Origin: an uncultured Bacteroidota bacterium | Lineage (GTDB): Bacteria; Bacteroidota; Bacteroidia; Chitinophagales; Chitinophagaceae | DNA: 64,000 nucleotides | Assembly: GCA_903882805.1 (NCBI GenBank) | Contig: CAIRYK010000042.1 | Coordinates: forward strand, 207,094-271,093 | Direction: 5' to 3' | In this document: one piece after another, positions 8,951-18,613 of the stretch | How the letters are laid out: each line of letters opens with the position of its first letter | Numbering within the stretch: the first letter of the stretch is position 1 | Notes under the pieces: generated by a model | The model's input: the letters and a program-made list of their open reading frames with translations, nothing else | What the model was told of the DNA's origin: nothing | Databases searched by the model: none | Made by a program: the position numbers and the translations under genes

Positions 8951-9583
8951 ATGATCGAAGGCATCAAACACATTATTTTCGACCTTGGCGGCGTATTGCT
9001 CAATATCGACTATTCGCTTACAGAACAGGCATTTGTAGCTGCAGGCATAACCAATTTCCCTCAACTCTACTCTCAACTCAACCAGTCATCGCTGTTCGAC
9101 AAATGGGAGATGGGACAAATAGAAAGGGAAGAATTTATCGAGACCCTGCAAAAAGCATCGCCGGCAACACTGACCGAAGATAAGATTGTACATGCCTGGA
9201 ATGCCATGTTGCTCGACTTTCCGGTACGCCGCCTGCAATTACTGCAACAACTGCGCATGTATTACGACCTGCTGCTACTAAGCAATACCAACGAAATACA
9301 CGAACATGCCTTTAATGATATACTAATGCAAAGCCACGGCATGCCAAATATTGGCGTGTTTTTCGACAAAGTATATCTGTCGCACAGAGTGGGATTGAGA
9401 AAACCTATGAGGGAGATTTTTGAACGCGTGCTGGATGACAATGGACTTAGAGCAGAACACACCCTGTTTATCGACGACAGCCCTCAACACATAGCTGGAG
9501 CCAGGGAACTGGGTATACAAACTATTTACCTGGAGAAAGGTATGACCATAGAAAAAGATATTTTCAAAAACATAAAACGCTGA
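8951..9583 (+). CDS. HAD-superfamily phosphatase (YihX-like)
   Basis: A 210-residue haloacid-dehalogenase-type hydrolase. Motif I is FDLGGVLLN near the N-terminus (nucleophile Asp), motif II is LLSNTN, motif III Lys is in RKPMREIF, and motif IV is FIDDSPQHI. The FDLGGV form resembles YihX/epoxide-hydrolase-like phosphatases, so a small phosphorylated metabolite is the likely substrate, but I cannot say which. The frame opens at 8924, yet the ATG at 8951 (MIEGIKHIIF) gives the usual family N-terminus. It converges with the minus-strand DUF4834 gene 4 bp away. Confidence 0.85.
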   Translation: MIEGIKHIIFDLGGVLLNIDYSLTEQAFVAAGITNFPQLYSQLNQSSLFDKWEMGQIEREEFIETLQKASPATLTEDKIVHAWNAMLLDFPVRRLQLLQQLRMYYDLLLLSNTNEIHEHAFNDILMQSHGMPNIGVFFDKVYLSHRVGLRKPMREIFERVLDDNGLRAEHTLFIDDSPQHIAGARELGIQTIYLEKGMTIEKDIFKNIKR

Positions 9584-9587
9584 GCGC

Positions 9588-9809
9588 TTATCTAACCTCT
9601 TCGTAATCTATATAGTCGCCTTCTTTATTGCCTTTACTCCTTACCCGGTTGGCATTGGCCGATCTTTTTTCCATTTCTTTCATTTGTTCCTGCATTTGGC
9701 GCATGCGGTCGTCGGCGGTAGAAGCCATACGCAATATAGGAAGAATATATTTGGCCAAAGCGCGAAATAAGAACCCTATGATTAAAACAGTGATGATGAA
9801 TTTGAACAT
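9588..9809 (-). CDS. Small membrane protein, DUF4834-like
   Basis: A 73-residue protein with one N-terminal hydrophobic helix (MFKFIITVLIIGFLFRAL), then a charged Met/Gln/Glu-rich helix and an acidic tail ending EGDYIDYEEVR. It looks like the Bacteroidota DUF4834 family, assigned from memory of the pattern. The ATG at 9809 is chosen over an upstream TTG at 9818. Function unknown. It is divergent from rimP. Confidence 0.65.
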   Translation of the reverse strand: MFKFIITVLIIGFLFRALAKYILPILRMASTADDRMRQMQEQMKEMEKRSANANRVRSKGNKEGDYIDYEEVR

Positions 9810-9884
9810 AGCTGACAAAGATAGAACACTATGCGTTTTATAGCGCGTTAATGAAAATATAATTGCGTTGCGCTCACTATTTAA

Positions 9885-9915
9885 ATTGTGAGAAAAGAAA
9901 ATAGTTGTATATTTG
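9885..9915 (+). promoter_or_regulatory. Predicted promoter of the rimP-nusA-infB operon
   Basis: ATTG at 9885-9888, a 19-nt spacer, then an exact -7 box TATATTTG at 9908-9915. The transcript would begin near 9921, about 50 nt before the rimP ATG. Confidence 0.65.
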
Positions 9916-9935
9916 CTACGGATTTAAAAAAGAGA

Positions 9936-9966
9936 GAGGGGACACATGTTGTCCCCTTGTTTTTTA
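9936..9966 (+). promoter_or_regulatory. Terminator-like hairpin in the rimP leader
   Basis: GGGGACA (9938-9944), loop CATGT, TGTCCCC (9950-9956), then TTGTTTTTT ending 4 bp before the rimP start codon at 9970. It has the shape of an intrinsic terminator but sits between promoter and gene. Attenuation of the operon, for example by NusA itself, is therefore possible but is inference. Confidence 0.6.
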
Positions 9967-9969
9967 ACT

Positions 9970-10428
9970 ATGGCCGAGATAACAGAAAAAATATACGCTA
10001 TGCTGGAGCCCCTGTTGGAGGGTACAGACATTTTCATAGTAAGCATAAAAGTAAAGCCTACCAACAATATCAAGGTTTTTCTGGATGCCGACAGCGGTTT
10101 TTCTATAGAAAAATGTACATTTATAAACCGTAAATTGTATGCGCAGATAGAACTTGCAGAAATGTTTCCTGAAGGCGACTTTTCGCTCGAGGTATCTAGC
10201 CCCGGTATAGACGAACCGTTATTATGGTTCAGACAATATCAGAAAAATATAGGCCGCACCGTATGCGTGACAGATAGTGAAGGCAAAGAAACAACCGGCG
10301 TAATGAAAGGCGCCACCGAAGAAAAAATAACGCTGGAAGTAAAACCTGCAAAACAGAAAGATGCGATTTTAACTGTTGAAATACCATTTTCAAACATCAA
10401 AAAAACAGTAGTTCAAATCATTTTTTAA
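9970..10428 (+). CDS. rimP: Ribosome maturation factor RimP
   Basis: A 152-residue cytosolic factor needed for 30S subunit maturation. The family pattern is visible: an N-terminal alpha/beta domain, VFLDADSGFSIEKC, the conserved stretch SLEVSSPGIDEPL, then a C-terminal SH3-like domain (GVMKGATEEKITLEV). The frame opens at 9946, but that region encodes the leader hairpin, so the ATG at 9970 (MAEITEKIY) is the start. First gene of rimP-nusA-infB. Confidence 0.93.
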   Translation: MAEITEKIYAMLEPLLEGTDIFIVSIKVKPTNNIKVFLDADSGFSIEKCTFINRKLYAQIELAEMFPEGDFSLEVSSPGIDEPLLWFRQYQKNIGRTVCVTDSEGKETTGVMKGATEEKITLEVKPAKQKDAILTVEIPFSNIKKTVVQIIF

Positions 10429-10468
10429 TTAAGCATACCCGGTAAAACGGGAGCGAAAAAGAGAGCAT

Positions 10469-11716
10469 ATGGCAAGTATCAACCTCATTGACTCCTTTCA
10501 GGAGTTTAAAGACGCCGAAAACATTGACCGGCCTACCCTGATGAAGGTATTAGAAGACGTTTTTAAAACGTTGCTGCGCAAGAAGTATGTTACGGACGAA
10601 AACTTTGACGTAATCGTAAACGACCAAACAGGCGACTTGGAGATATTTCGCAGAAGGGTAATTGTGGAAGATGGAATGGTTGAAGATGAAAACCTGCAGA
10701 TACCACTTTCGATGGCTATAAAAATTGAGCCCGACTATAGTGTAGGCGAGGAAGTGTATGAAGAAGTAGACGTACGTAATTTTGGCCGCCGCGCAATACT
10801 TGCTGCAAAACAAACGCTTGCAGCCCGTATCGGCGACTTGAAGAAAAATAACCTGTTGAAAAAATACGCCGACAGAATAGGCGAAATTATTAGCGGAGAA
10901 GTATACCAGATCTGGAAAAAAGAAATATTACTGCTCGACGACGAAGGCAATGAGCTGATAATGCCTAAGAGCGAACAAATACCAACAGACTTCTTTAAAA
11001 AAGGCGAAACTGTGCGCGCAGTAGTAAGAAAAGTAGAAATGCGCAACAACTCGCCTATCATTATTTTGAGCCGCACAGCGCCTTCGTTTCTGGAAAAACT
11101 GCTGGAAATTGAGGTGCCCGAAATTATGGACGGCCTGATAGTAATAAAGAAAATAGTTCGCGAACCCGGCGAACGCGCCAAAGTAGCCGTAGAAAGCTAC
11201 GACGACCGTATAGACCCGGTAGGCGCTTGCGTAGGTATGAAGGGTAGCCGCATACATGGTATAGTACGCGAACTAAGAAACGAAAATATAGACATCATAA
11301 ACTATACCGCCAATTTGCAATTGCTGCTGCAACGCTCGCTTACACCGGCCCGCATCAACAAAATGGAACTCAATAACGACGACCATAGCGCTGATGTGTA
11401 TCTGGATCCAGATCAGGTGTCGCTGGCAATAGGCAAAAAAGGCGTAAACATTAAATTGGCGCAAGAACTGACCGGCTATAGCATAGACGTTTACAGAGAT
11501 GTGAAAGAAGAAGTAGGCGAATATGATATTGACCTTGATGAATTTGCAGACGAAATTGAACCATGGATTATTGATGAATTCAAGCGTATAGGTTGCGATA
11601 CCGGATTGAGCGTGCTGGCCCTATCAGCCGAAGAACTGGTAAGACGCACAGACCTTGAAGAAGAAACAGTGCGCGACGTAAGGAAAATACTGGAAGCTGA
11701 ATTCAACAATGAATAA
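10469..11716 (+). CDS. nusA: Transcription termination/antitermination factor NusA
   Basis: A 415-residue RNA polymerase-binding protein that modulates pausing, termination and antitermination. The order is an N-terminal RNAP-binding domain (about 1-125), an S1 domain beginning near GEIISGEVYQIWKKE, KH1 (DPVGACVGMKGSRIHGIV) and KH2 (SLAIGKKGVNIKLAQELTG). A short helix-hairpin-helix-like tail (TGLSVLALSAEELVRRTDL) follows. It starts 41 bp after rimP in the conserved rimP-nusA-infB order. Confidence 0.95.
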   Translation: MASINLIDSFQEFKDAENIDRPTLMKVLEDVFKTLLRKKYVTDENFDVIVNDQTGDLEIFRRRVIVEDGMVEDENLQIPLSMAIKIEPDYSVGEEVYEEVDVRNFGRRAILAAKQTLAARIGDLKKNNLLKKYADRIGEIISGEVYQIWKKEILLLDDEGNELIMPKSEQIPTDFFKKGETVRAVVRKVEMRNNSPIIILSRTAPSFLEKLLEIEVPEIMDGLIVIKKIVREPGERAKVAVESYDDRIDPVGACVGMKGSRIHGIVRELRNENIDIINYTANLQLLLQRSLTPARINKMELNNDDHSADVYLDPDQVSLAIGKKGVNIKLAQELTGYSIDVYRDVKEEVGEYDIDLDEFADEIEPWIIDEFKRIGCDTGLSVLALSAEELVRRTDLEEETVRDVRKILEAEFNNE

Positions 11717-11936
11717 TGGGGAAAAAACAGGTCGGATTACAGCTCGACCTGTTAAGTTGGTAGGCTTTTTGTGGTAGATTATTTTAATAAACCATGGCGC
11801 CTACGTATAATAGTATTTTGATTTAAACCAATGAAATACAAAACTCGGCCATATTTTGTAAAAATGGCGTATGTTTGTGTACAGGGCTTGGGCTGAAGGG
11901 CGCCTTGGGCTAAAATTATCTGAAGTAAATAGAAGA
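11717..11936. other. Gap between nusA and infB with a hairpin and -7-like boxes
   Basis: AACAGGTCG (11726-11734) pairs with CGACCTGTT (11745-11753) over a 10-nt loop. No T-run follows directly on the plus strand, so termination there is weak at best. TATGTTTG at 11870-11877 is an exact -7 box, suggesting that infB may also have its own promoter. Confidence 0.45.
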
Positions 11937-14900
11937 ATGATAACAACAACAACAAAGACACCCAGGTTACTGGAGGCTGCAAAAGAGTTTAACATTGGTA
12001 GAGAAACACTTGTAAAGTTTCTTACCGATAAAGGCTTCGAAATGAGCAGCAATCCAAGTACCAAGTTAACGGAAAAGATGTATAACGCCTTGCAGGTAGA
12101 GTTTGCACAAGACAAACAAGCCAAACGCAAGAGCGAAGAAATAGCGCTGCCCAAAGGGTCGCTATTGGATACGCTTAGACGAACTACTATGCCCGAAAAA
12201 AAGGAAGAGCCCAAGCCTGTTGCGGCTCCGGCAAAGCCTCAACCTACCGTTGTAGCTCCGCCGCCGCCAACACAACCCATGCCCATAGCTACACCGGCAG
12301 CGCCAAAGCCGGCAGAAGTAAAACCAAAAGAAGAGGCTCCGAAAGAAGCTGAAATAATAATCGACAAAAAACCAGAGGTTGCTACGCCAGTAATTGTCGA
12401 AGCGCCCAAAAAGCCTGAACCGGTTGCACAGCCGGTTGTAGCCCGAATAGAGGTACAGGAAAAACCTGCGTCTCCACCTGTAGAAGTAAAATTAGCGCCA
12501 GCTACTCTTGTAGCTGAACCTGCAAAAGTGGAACCTGCGCCAAAACCTCAGGAAGTAAAAGTAGAAGCAGCGACAAAACCGGTAGCAGAGGTTAAACCAA
12601 CCGAACAGGCCGAAGTACCTACTCCGCAGGAAACAGCCAAACCAGCGGTTGCAGAAAAAGAAATAGAAGCGCCCGAACCACCGGAACATCTGGAAATAAG
12701 AGCGCCCAAAATAGAAGGCCCCAACATACTCGGCAAGATAAACCTTGACGATATGAACCTTGCTTCAAGACCCAAAAAGGGCGCTATGAAGAAAAAGGAA
12801 ATGGAGAAAAAGAGCCTGCGCCCTACACCTCCTCCCGCGCCCGCGCCCGACAATCGATTTGCAAGACCTACACCGCCGCCGCCAGCCGACCTCCGCCCAC
12901 GCAGAGATCCAGTTGTGCCAGCCGAAGAGGTAAAACCACTGAAAATTGTTACTCCTGAAAAAGAAAGCGCACCGGCTCCGGAAGAAGAAACTCCCGGCAA
13001 ACCTGAACATATAGAAATGAGGGCACCTCGCCTTGAAGGGCCCAAAATAATAGGTAAAATAGAATTGCCTGTGGCGCAGCCATCGGGCAATAATAACAAC
13101 CGCCCCGATAATCGCGAAAAGCGCAAACGCAAACGCATACCGGTAGAAAAGAAACCCGAAACGCACAAACCAGACCCGAATAACCGCGACAGAAACGCGG
13201 CTCCGGGCACAGGCGGCGCGCCAGGTCAAAATCCACGTACTCCGAATCCTAACTTCAACAGAGAGCGCAGACCATCAGGACCGCAAACAGGTCATGGACC
13301 AAATGCGCGCCCTGCAGGCGGAGGCGGTAACTTCAGACCAGGCGGAGGACAAAACCAAGGCCAGGGAGGCGAACGTCGCAGCATGCCGCCGCGTAACAAC
13401 ACGCCGGTTACTGCACAACAACAAGAAATTGATACAAAAGCAATTCAGGACAAAATACGCGAAACACAAGCTAAGCTCACTGGCTCAACGCGTAGCAAAA
13501 ACCTTAAAGCCAAATATCGTCGCAACAAGCGCGATGAAATGGCCGACAAACGCGCTGCCGCTGAAAATGCAGAACAAGCTAACCTTATACAGGTTACTGA
13601 GTTCATTTCTGTAAGCGAACTGGCCAACCTGCTCAACGTTAGCTTTGCCGACGTTATCAGTAAGTGTATGAGCCTGGGTATAATGGTGTCAATCAACCAG
13701 CGTCTGGATGCAGAAGTTATCGAACTGGTAGCAAGCGAATTTGGCTACGACGTTGAGTTCATTAATCTGGAGCAAGAAGCCGAAGAAGTAATAGACGAAA
13801 CAGATGAAGAAGCCGATCTGAAACCACGAGCGCCTATTGTTACCATCATGGGTCACGTAGACCATGGTAAAACATCGTTGCTCGATTATATACGCAGTGC
13901 AAACGTGGTAGCAGGCGAGGCCGGCGGTATCACACAGCACATTGGCGCATACCAGGTTACCACGGCTACGGGCAAGAAAATCACCTTCCTCGATACACCT
14001 GGTCACGAGGCGTTTACAGCGATGCGTGCACGCGGCGCTAAAGTGGCCGACGTGGCGGTAATAGTAGTAGCGGCCGACGACGCAATAATGCCACAGACCA
14101 AAGAGGCAATATCGCACGCACAGGCAGCAAACCTGCCCATGATATTTGCTATCAATAAAATAGATAAAGAAGGCGCTAACCCTGAAAAAATCAAGGAGCA
14201 ACTTGCGCAACTGAACATACTGGTAGAAGACTGGGGCGGTAAATACCAAAGCCAGGAAATATCGGCCAAGAAAGGTATCAACATAGACTTGCTGCTAGAA
14301 AAAATTGGCCTCGAAGCAGAATTGCTGGAACTTAAAGCTAATCCGGATCGTAATGCAACCGGTAGCGTAATTGAGGCTTCGCTCGACAAGGGTCGCGGCT
14401 ATCAGTCTACCATACTGGTACAAAATGGCACGCTTCGTCAGGGCAATATGATTGCCTGCGGACAACACTACGGTAAAATCAAGGCAATGTTCAACGAACG
14501 CGGCCAGCGCGTTACCTCAGCCGGCCCATCGGCTCCTGTTCAGGTATTGGGCCTCAACGGCGCACCACAGGCTGGCGAAAAATTCAGAGTGTTTGAAAAC
14601 GAAGATGAAGCTAAGGAACTGGCTAACCACCGCGCTCAAATAATGCGTGAGCAAGGTATCAGAGCTCGTAAACACATTACGCTCGATGAAATCGGTCGTC
14701 GTCTGGCGCTGGGTAACTTTAAAGAACTGGGCGTTATCATCAAGGGCGACTTCGATGGCTCGGTAGAGGCATTGAGCGATTCCTTGCAGAAACTGTCTAC
14801 ACAGGAAGTTGCTGTAAATGTGGTGCACAAAGGCGTGGGACAGATTACAGAAAGCGATGTGTTGCTGGCTACGGCATCAGACGCTATCATCATTGGTTTC

Positions 14901-15332
14901 CAGGTTCGTCCATCTATGCAGGCTGCAAAACTTGCAGAGCAGGAAAATATAGAAATACGTACTTACTCTATCATATACGACGCCATAGAAGAAATAAAGA
15001 GCGCTATGGAAGGTCTGCTGGAACCAAAGGTGGAAAAGAAAACAGTTTGCAACATAGAAGTGCGCGAAATCTACAAGATCAGCGGCATAGGTACTATTGC
15101 AGGTTGTTATGTGCTTGATGGTAAGATGACCCGCCAAACCAAACTGAACCTGGTGCGCGATGGTATCGTAATTTTCACAGGCGAACTTTCTTCGCTGAAA
15201 CGTTTCAAAGACGACGTGAAAGACGTAAATGCCGGATACGAATGCGGACTTATGGTGAAAAACTATAACGATGTGCGCATAGGCGACATAATAGAAGGTT
15301 TTGAAGAAGTAGAAGTAAAACGTACTTTATAA
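11937..15332 (+). CDS. infB: Translation initiation factor IF-2
   Basis: A 1131-residue GTPase that places fMet-tRNA on the 30S subunit. A short N-terminal helix-turn domain ([23 protein letters not shown]) is followed by a long Pro/Lys/Glu-rich linker, about 100-520. The IF2_N domain comes next ([16 protein letters not shown]), then the G domain: G1 GHVDHGKTS near 637, G3 DTPGHEAF, G4 NKID. Domains II-IV follow, with a typical C-terminus. The linker holds an internal repeat, [20 protein letters not shown] and [20 protein letters not shown]. The ATG at 11937 is chosen because the frame's earlier ATG at 11871 lies in a -7-like box. Confidence 0.95.
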   Translation: MITTTTKTPRLLEAAKEFNIGRETLVKFLTDKGFEMSSNPSTKLTEKMYNALQVEFAQDKQAKRKSEEIALPKGSLLDTLRRTTMPEKKEEPKPVAAPAKPQPTVVAPPPPTQPMPIATPAAPKPAEVKPKEEAPKEAEIIIDKKPEVATPVIVEAPKKPEPVAQPVVARIEVQEKPASPPVEVKLAPATLVAEPAKVEPAPKPQEVKVEAATKPVAEVKPTEQAEVPTPQETAKPAVAEKEIEAPEPPEHLEIRAPKIEGPNILGKINLDDMNLASRPKKGAMKKKEMEKKSLRPTPPPAPAPDNRFARPTPPPPADLRPRRDPVVPAEEVKPLKIVTPEKESAPAPEEETPGKPEHIEMRAPRLEGPKIIGKIELPVAQPSGNNNNRPDNREKRKRKRIPVEKKPETHKPDPNNRDRNAAPGTGGAPGQNPRTPNPNFNRERRPSGPQTGHGPNARPAGGGGNFRPGGGQNQGQGGERRSMPPRNNTPVTAQQQEIDTKAIQDKIRETQAKLTGSTRSKNLKAKYRRNKRDEMADKRAAAENAEQANLIQVTEFISVSELANLLNVSFADVISKCMSLGIMVSINQRLDAEVIELVASEFGYDVEFINLEQEAEEVIDETDEEADLKPRAPIVTIMGHVDHGKTSLLDYIRSANVVAGEAGGITQHIGAYQVTTATGKKITFLDTPGHEAFTAMRARGAKVADVAVIVVAADDAIMPQTKEAISHAQAANLPMIFAINKIDKEGANPEKIKEQLAQLNILVEDWGGKYQSQEISAKKGINIDLLLEKIGLEAELLELKANPDRNATGSVIEASLDKGRGYQSTILVQNGTLRQGNMIACGQHYGKIKAMFNERGQRVTSAGPSAPVQVLGLNGAPQAGEKFRVFENEDEAKELANHRAQIMREQGIRARKHITLDEIGRRLALGNFKELGVIIKGDFDGSVEALSDSLQKLSTQEVAVNVVHKGVGQITESDVLLATASDAIIIGFQVRPSMQAAKLAEQENIEIRTYSIIYDAIEEIKSAMEGLLEPKVEKKTVCNIEVREIYKISGIGTIAGCYVLDGKMTRQTKLNLVRDGIVIFTGELSSLKRFKDDVKDVNAGYECGLMVKNYNDVRIGDIIEGFEEVEVKRTL

Positions 15333-15354
15333 TAAATCAACTAATATCAATACT

Positions 15355-15385
15355 AAGAAGCCCGCCAAATAGCGGGCTTCTTTAT
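15355..15385 (+). terminator. Rho-independent terminator after infB
   Basis: AAGAAGCCCGC (15355-15365), loop CAAATA, GCGGGCTTCTT (15372-15382). The 11-bp stem is perfect and its paired A/T ends could serve both directions. Confidence 0.85.
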
Positions 15386-15474
15386 GCCCTGTTTTCAACC
15401 GAAAAATGTAATTTCGAATAACAGATAACAAACCTAACCTTTGCAAATTGCCCTCTGCACCAAACAAGCCAGAA

Positions 15475-16353
15475 ATGAACAAAACTGCAATAACCCTGCT
15501 TTCCGACTTTGGCACTCGCGACGCTACTGTAACTGTGGCAAAAGCCATACTTATGCAAAGTATAGAGGGGTGCAAAACAGTTGTAGATATATCGCACCAT
15601 GTGCAGCAATACGATCTGCAACAGGCCTCTTATTTACTCACCTCGGCATATAGCCATTTTGCAAAAGGCACAGTGCATGTGCTCGCAGTAGATATTTTTT
15701 CTGGCACATCGCCCGTAATGGTACTTGCCGAAAAAGACGGCTATTACTTTATAGCCCCCGACAATGGATTACTCCCCATGGCTTTCCCCGACCTGACCGT
15801 AGCCCTGCGTTGCGCAACATTTACTAAACCTTATTTATATCACGACTGGATGAATGCCGCCGCGGCGGCTATTAGAGCTATAGCAAACAAAAACCATAAT
15901 ACTGTTTACGAACAACAAGAACTTAGCTACCAGCGGCACAGGCTACAAACGAGAATTATGCCTTATGGACTGCAATGCAACATACTTTACATAGATCGTT
16001 ATGAAAATGTGGTGCTCAACCTTAGCAAAAAAGAATTTGAAGCGCTAATAGGCGATAAGCCATTTACTATACAGGTAACCGGTAAACTGAAATTGAGTGA
16101 AGATTTTGCAAGCAAGGCGCTACCGGCAACAGTACATAACCATGCTGCCCCAAAACTCTTAGTTACCACCGTGAGCGACAACTACAATGCAGCGCCTGTG
16201 GGCGAGCCTCTATGTCGGTTTAATGAGGCCGGATATCTGGAGATAGCGCTCAATCACGATCAGGCCGCCACCCGCATTCTTGGCGCCGATTGCAGAAGTA
16301 ATCTGCGGTATAAAACAATAGATATACTGCTCAACGCACCCGAAAAACGATAG
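15475..16353 (+). CDS. SAM hydroxide adenosyltransferase (DUF62 / SAM hydrolase)
   Basis: A 292-residue protein of the fluorinase/chlorinase-like family, most members of which hydrolyse S-adenosylmethionine to adenosine and methionine. The N-terminal motif TLLSDFGTRDATVTVAKA and the ISHHVQQYDLQQASYLL segment match. The C-terminal barrel contains YIDRYENVVLNLSK and VGEPLCRFNEAGYLEIALN. The ATG at 15475 (MNKTAITLLSDFG) is the start. It lies downstream of the infB terminator and 31 bp before csaA, probably co-transcribed with it. The physiological role of the family is unclear. Confidence 0.88.
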   Translation: MNKTAITLLSDFGTRDATVTVAKAILMQSIEGCKTVVDISHHVQQYDLQQASYLLTSAYSHFAKGTVHVLAVDIFSGTSPVMVLAEKDGYYFIAPDNGLLPMAFPDLTVALRCATFTKPYLYHDWMNAAAAAIRAIANKNHNTVYEQQELSYQRHRLQTRIMPYGLQCNILYIDRYENVVLNLSKKEFEALIGDKPFTIQVTGKLKLSEDFASKALPATVHNHAAPKLLVTTVSDNYNAAPVGEPLCRFNEAGYLEIALNHDQAATRILGADCRSNLRYKTIDILLNAPEKR

Positions 16354-16384
16354 TTTTAAACACAGCGCTATACAATTCACTACT

Positions 16385-16729
16385 ATGAGTACCATAACTT
16401 TCGAGGATTTTGAAAAAATTGACACACGACTTGGCCGCATCATAGAAGCTACAGACTTTCCTGAAGCCAGAAAGCCAGCGTTTAAATTGCTTATAGATTT
16501 GGGGCCCGAAATTGGCATTAAACGATCGAGCGCACAACTGGTAGGCGCACATACAAAAGAAGAATTAAATGGCATGCTGGTGGCCTGTGTGGTCAATTTC
16601 CCGCCACGGCGCATTGGTAGGTTCGAGTCGGAGGTGCTTACACTTGGTTTTAAAAATACGGCAGGAAGCGGTTACGTGGTTGTCACCGCAGCAAACGAAA
16701 ATGTTGCGCTTGGAGACAGACTAAGCTAA
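16385..16729 (+). CDS. csaA: CsaA-type tRNA-binding domain protein
   Basis: A 114-residue protein made of one OB-fold tRNA-binding domain like the C-terminus of MetRS. Landmarks are FEKIDTRLGRIIEATDFPEARKPA, QLVGAHTKEELNG, CVVNFPPRRIGRFESEVLTLG and the acidic end ENVALGDRLS. CsaA proteins act as homodimers and are described as export chaperones with tRNA-binding ability. It follows the SAM hydrolase closely and converges with the minus-strand TPR gene after 8 bp. Confidence 0.9.
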   Translation: MSTITFEDFEKIDTRLGRIIEATDFPEARKPAFKLLIDLGPEIGIKRSSAQLVGAHTKEELNGMLVACVVNFPPRRIGRFESEVLTLGFKNTAGSGYVVVTAANENVALGDRLS

Positions 16730-16737
16730 CAAGAATG

Positions 16738-18555
16738 CTATTGCGCTTCGCTTTTTAGCTCCTTAAGCCTTTGCCTTGAGGTTTGCACATAGGTGCTGCC
16801 CATGTAGTCTATTATTAGTTGCTCGTAATACTCGCGCGCTTTGTCTTTTTGGTGCAGATCGTATTGGTAAATCTCCGCCATTTTAAATACAGCATCATCG
16901 CCCAATACATCTTCCTTATACTTTTCGTAAATCGTTTTCAGGTAACCAATAGCCTTGTCGTAATCGTGTTTTTTTCTGGCCATCTCTGCCCTAAACATGA
17001 GGATATCGTCGCATAGAGGGTGTGTGGGATATTCGTGGTTGAGGCTATCCAGTACCAGTTCGGCTGCCTTGTCTTTATTTTGTTCGGCAAGCAATCCGGC
17101 ATGAGCAAAACGCTCAAGCGGTAGGGTAAGGCTATCTTCTACATTTTCTGTTATCAGTACCGACAGGTAAAGTGCGTCATTGGCTATCAACTGGCTTGTT
17201 GACGCTTTCAAAATCGACAACTGTCTTTGCGCCCATTCAAAATCGCCACGGTAGTAGGCCAGTTTGGCATTCCTAAATCGGGCGTCCTCACCCATTGCAT
17301 CCTGCTTAAAATCTTTATCAACCTGGCTATAGGTAAGCGATGCATCCCAAAGCTTTCCTAGCAACAAATAATAGTCGCCCATTTGCAGTTTAAAAGCCCC
17401 TGCCATATTTCGCCTTGTGTCGGGTTCGGCAACTGCTTTTTTTAGTACCTCTATCGCCTGCGGTACCTTATCTGCATAGCGCGCCAGTAGCATTGCATAG
17501 TCCGATGCAGTTTGCATGCAATAATACTTAGGGTATTGCGCTAGGAAGGTATCGTACTGTATCGCAAGCGCAGCGACATCCTCTGGCTTCCATACGTGAT
17601 TACCTGTCAGATTTACCAATGCCGCATTCAGCTTTTCGCTTTTTGCCATCACATAAAAAGGCAATTCCGGCCCTTTGGCTATTACATCGTCATACGCACG
17701 GCCCGCTGGTTCGTATTGTTTAGCGGCAATGGCTGCCCGAGCCAGATCCATCAGTCTTCTGCCATCCTCTTTGTTTCGTTCATCTATAGCTTCTATCTGT
17801 ATCAATGCGCCATCCCAGTCATTCTTCTGGGTGTAAATCCAGGTCAGAATCTCTGCGAAATACACATTATCCGGCTGTTCATTTATCTTTTTTACCAGCA
17901 GCTTCTGCGTTTGTTGCAGTTTGGCTGCATCTGCGCCCAATATCTCCAGCAATATTTCTTTAGCATTATCGAGGTTTACCGCCTGCCCGGGATAGGCCAC
18001 TATCAAAGCGTCGAGCGCTTTCTCGACATTACCCGTCTTAGCATGCAATTTGGCCAGCTGACCGCTGTAGATATAAGCAAACGGCGCGCCCAAAATAGAA
18101 ATTGCTTTCTCATAGGCAGCAATCGCATACTCATCTCTACCGCCATCGCTGAAAGCTTTTACCAGCCGCTGCGTGTACATATCATCGCCATTGATGGTAT
18201 TGATTAGAGCGTCGAACTTTTCTTTGGCTTTAGCCGCATTGCCCTCAAGCGCCAGCACATTTCCTAAATCTATTTGTAGAAAAGCATTCTGACGCAGCGT
18301 CATTTGTTTTTCTACCACCTTCTCTGCCTGTTTATACTTTTTCAGATTAATGAGTGTATTCAGGTACTCGGTATATACCGAGTCTGGATTCAAGCCATAT
18401 ACCTCGGCATAGATATTTAGCCCCTTTTCATAGTTTTTTTCAGCAATATACTGCCTTGCCTGCGAGGCTGTCGCCTGCGCCATTGCAGCGTTGCTGCACA
18501 GCGACATGCACGCAATCAGGAAACCGCCTTTTACTATGTTGTTTATTATCTGCAT
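16738..18555 (-). CDS. Secreted TPR-repeat protein
   Basis: A 605-residue protein with a signal peptide (MQIINNIVKGGFLIACM...AAMAQ) followed throughout by TPR-like helix pairs, such as NYEKGLNIYAEVYGLNPD, AIAAYEKAISILG and AIEVLKKAVAEPDTRRN. It ends EYYEQLIIDYMGSTYVQTSRQRLKELK. No catalytic motif is visible. It is likely a periplasmic or outer-membrane scaffold and resembles Bacteroidota TPR proteins of unknown role. An upstream TTG at 18570 would add five residues; the ATG at 18555 is preferred. Followed by an unrelated secreted protein on the same strand. Confidence 0.8.
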   Translation of the reverse strand: MQIINNIVKGGFLIACMSLCSNAAMAQATASQARQYIAEKNYEKGLNIYAEVYGLNPDSVYTEYLNTLINLKKYKQAEKVVEKQMTLRQNAFLQIDLGNVLALEGNAAKAKEKFDALINTINGDDMYTQRLVKAFSDGGRDEYAIAAYEKAISILGAPFAYIYSGQLAKLHAKTGNVEKALDALIVAYPGQAVNLDNAKEILLEILGADAAKLQQTQKLLVKKINEQPDNVYFAEILTWIYTQKNDWDGALIQIEAIDERNKEDGRRLMDLARAAIAAKQYEPAGRAYDDVIAKGPELPFYVMAKSEKLNAALVNLTGNHVWKPEDVAALAIQYDTFLAQYPKYYCMQTASDYAMLLARYADKVPQAIEVLKKAVAEPDTRRNMAGAFKLQMGDYYLLLGKLWDASLTYSQVDKDFKQDAMGEDARFRNAKLAYYRGDFEWAQRQLSILKASTSQLIANDALYLSVLITENVEDSLTLPLERFAHAGLLAEQNKDKAAELVLDSLNHEYPTHPLCDDILMFRAEMARKKHDYDKAIGYLKTIYEKYKEDVLGDDAVFKMAEIYQYDLHQKDKAREYYEQLIIDYMGSTYVQTSRQRLKELKSEAQ

Positions 18556-18613
18556 GCTTTGGGCTATCAATGTTCAAATTTAGGTAACCTTGTCCCAAAT
18601 TTAGGGTTTATTA

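Noticed and set aside
11726..11753. Hairpin after nusA as a terminator
   Set aside because: No T-run follows on the plus strand; the T-run occurs only on the minus strand, where no gene ends here.
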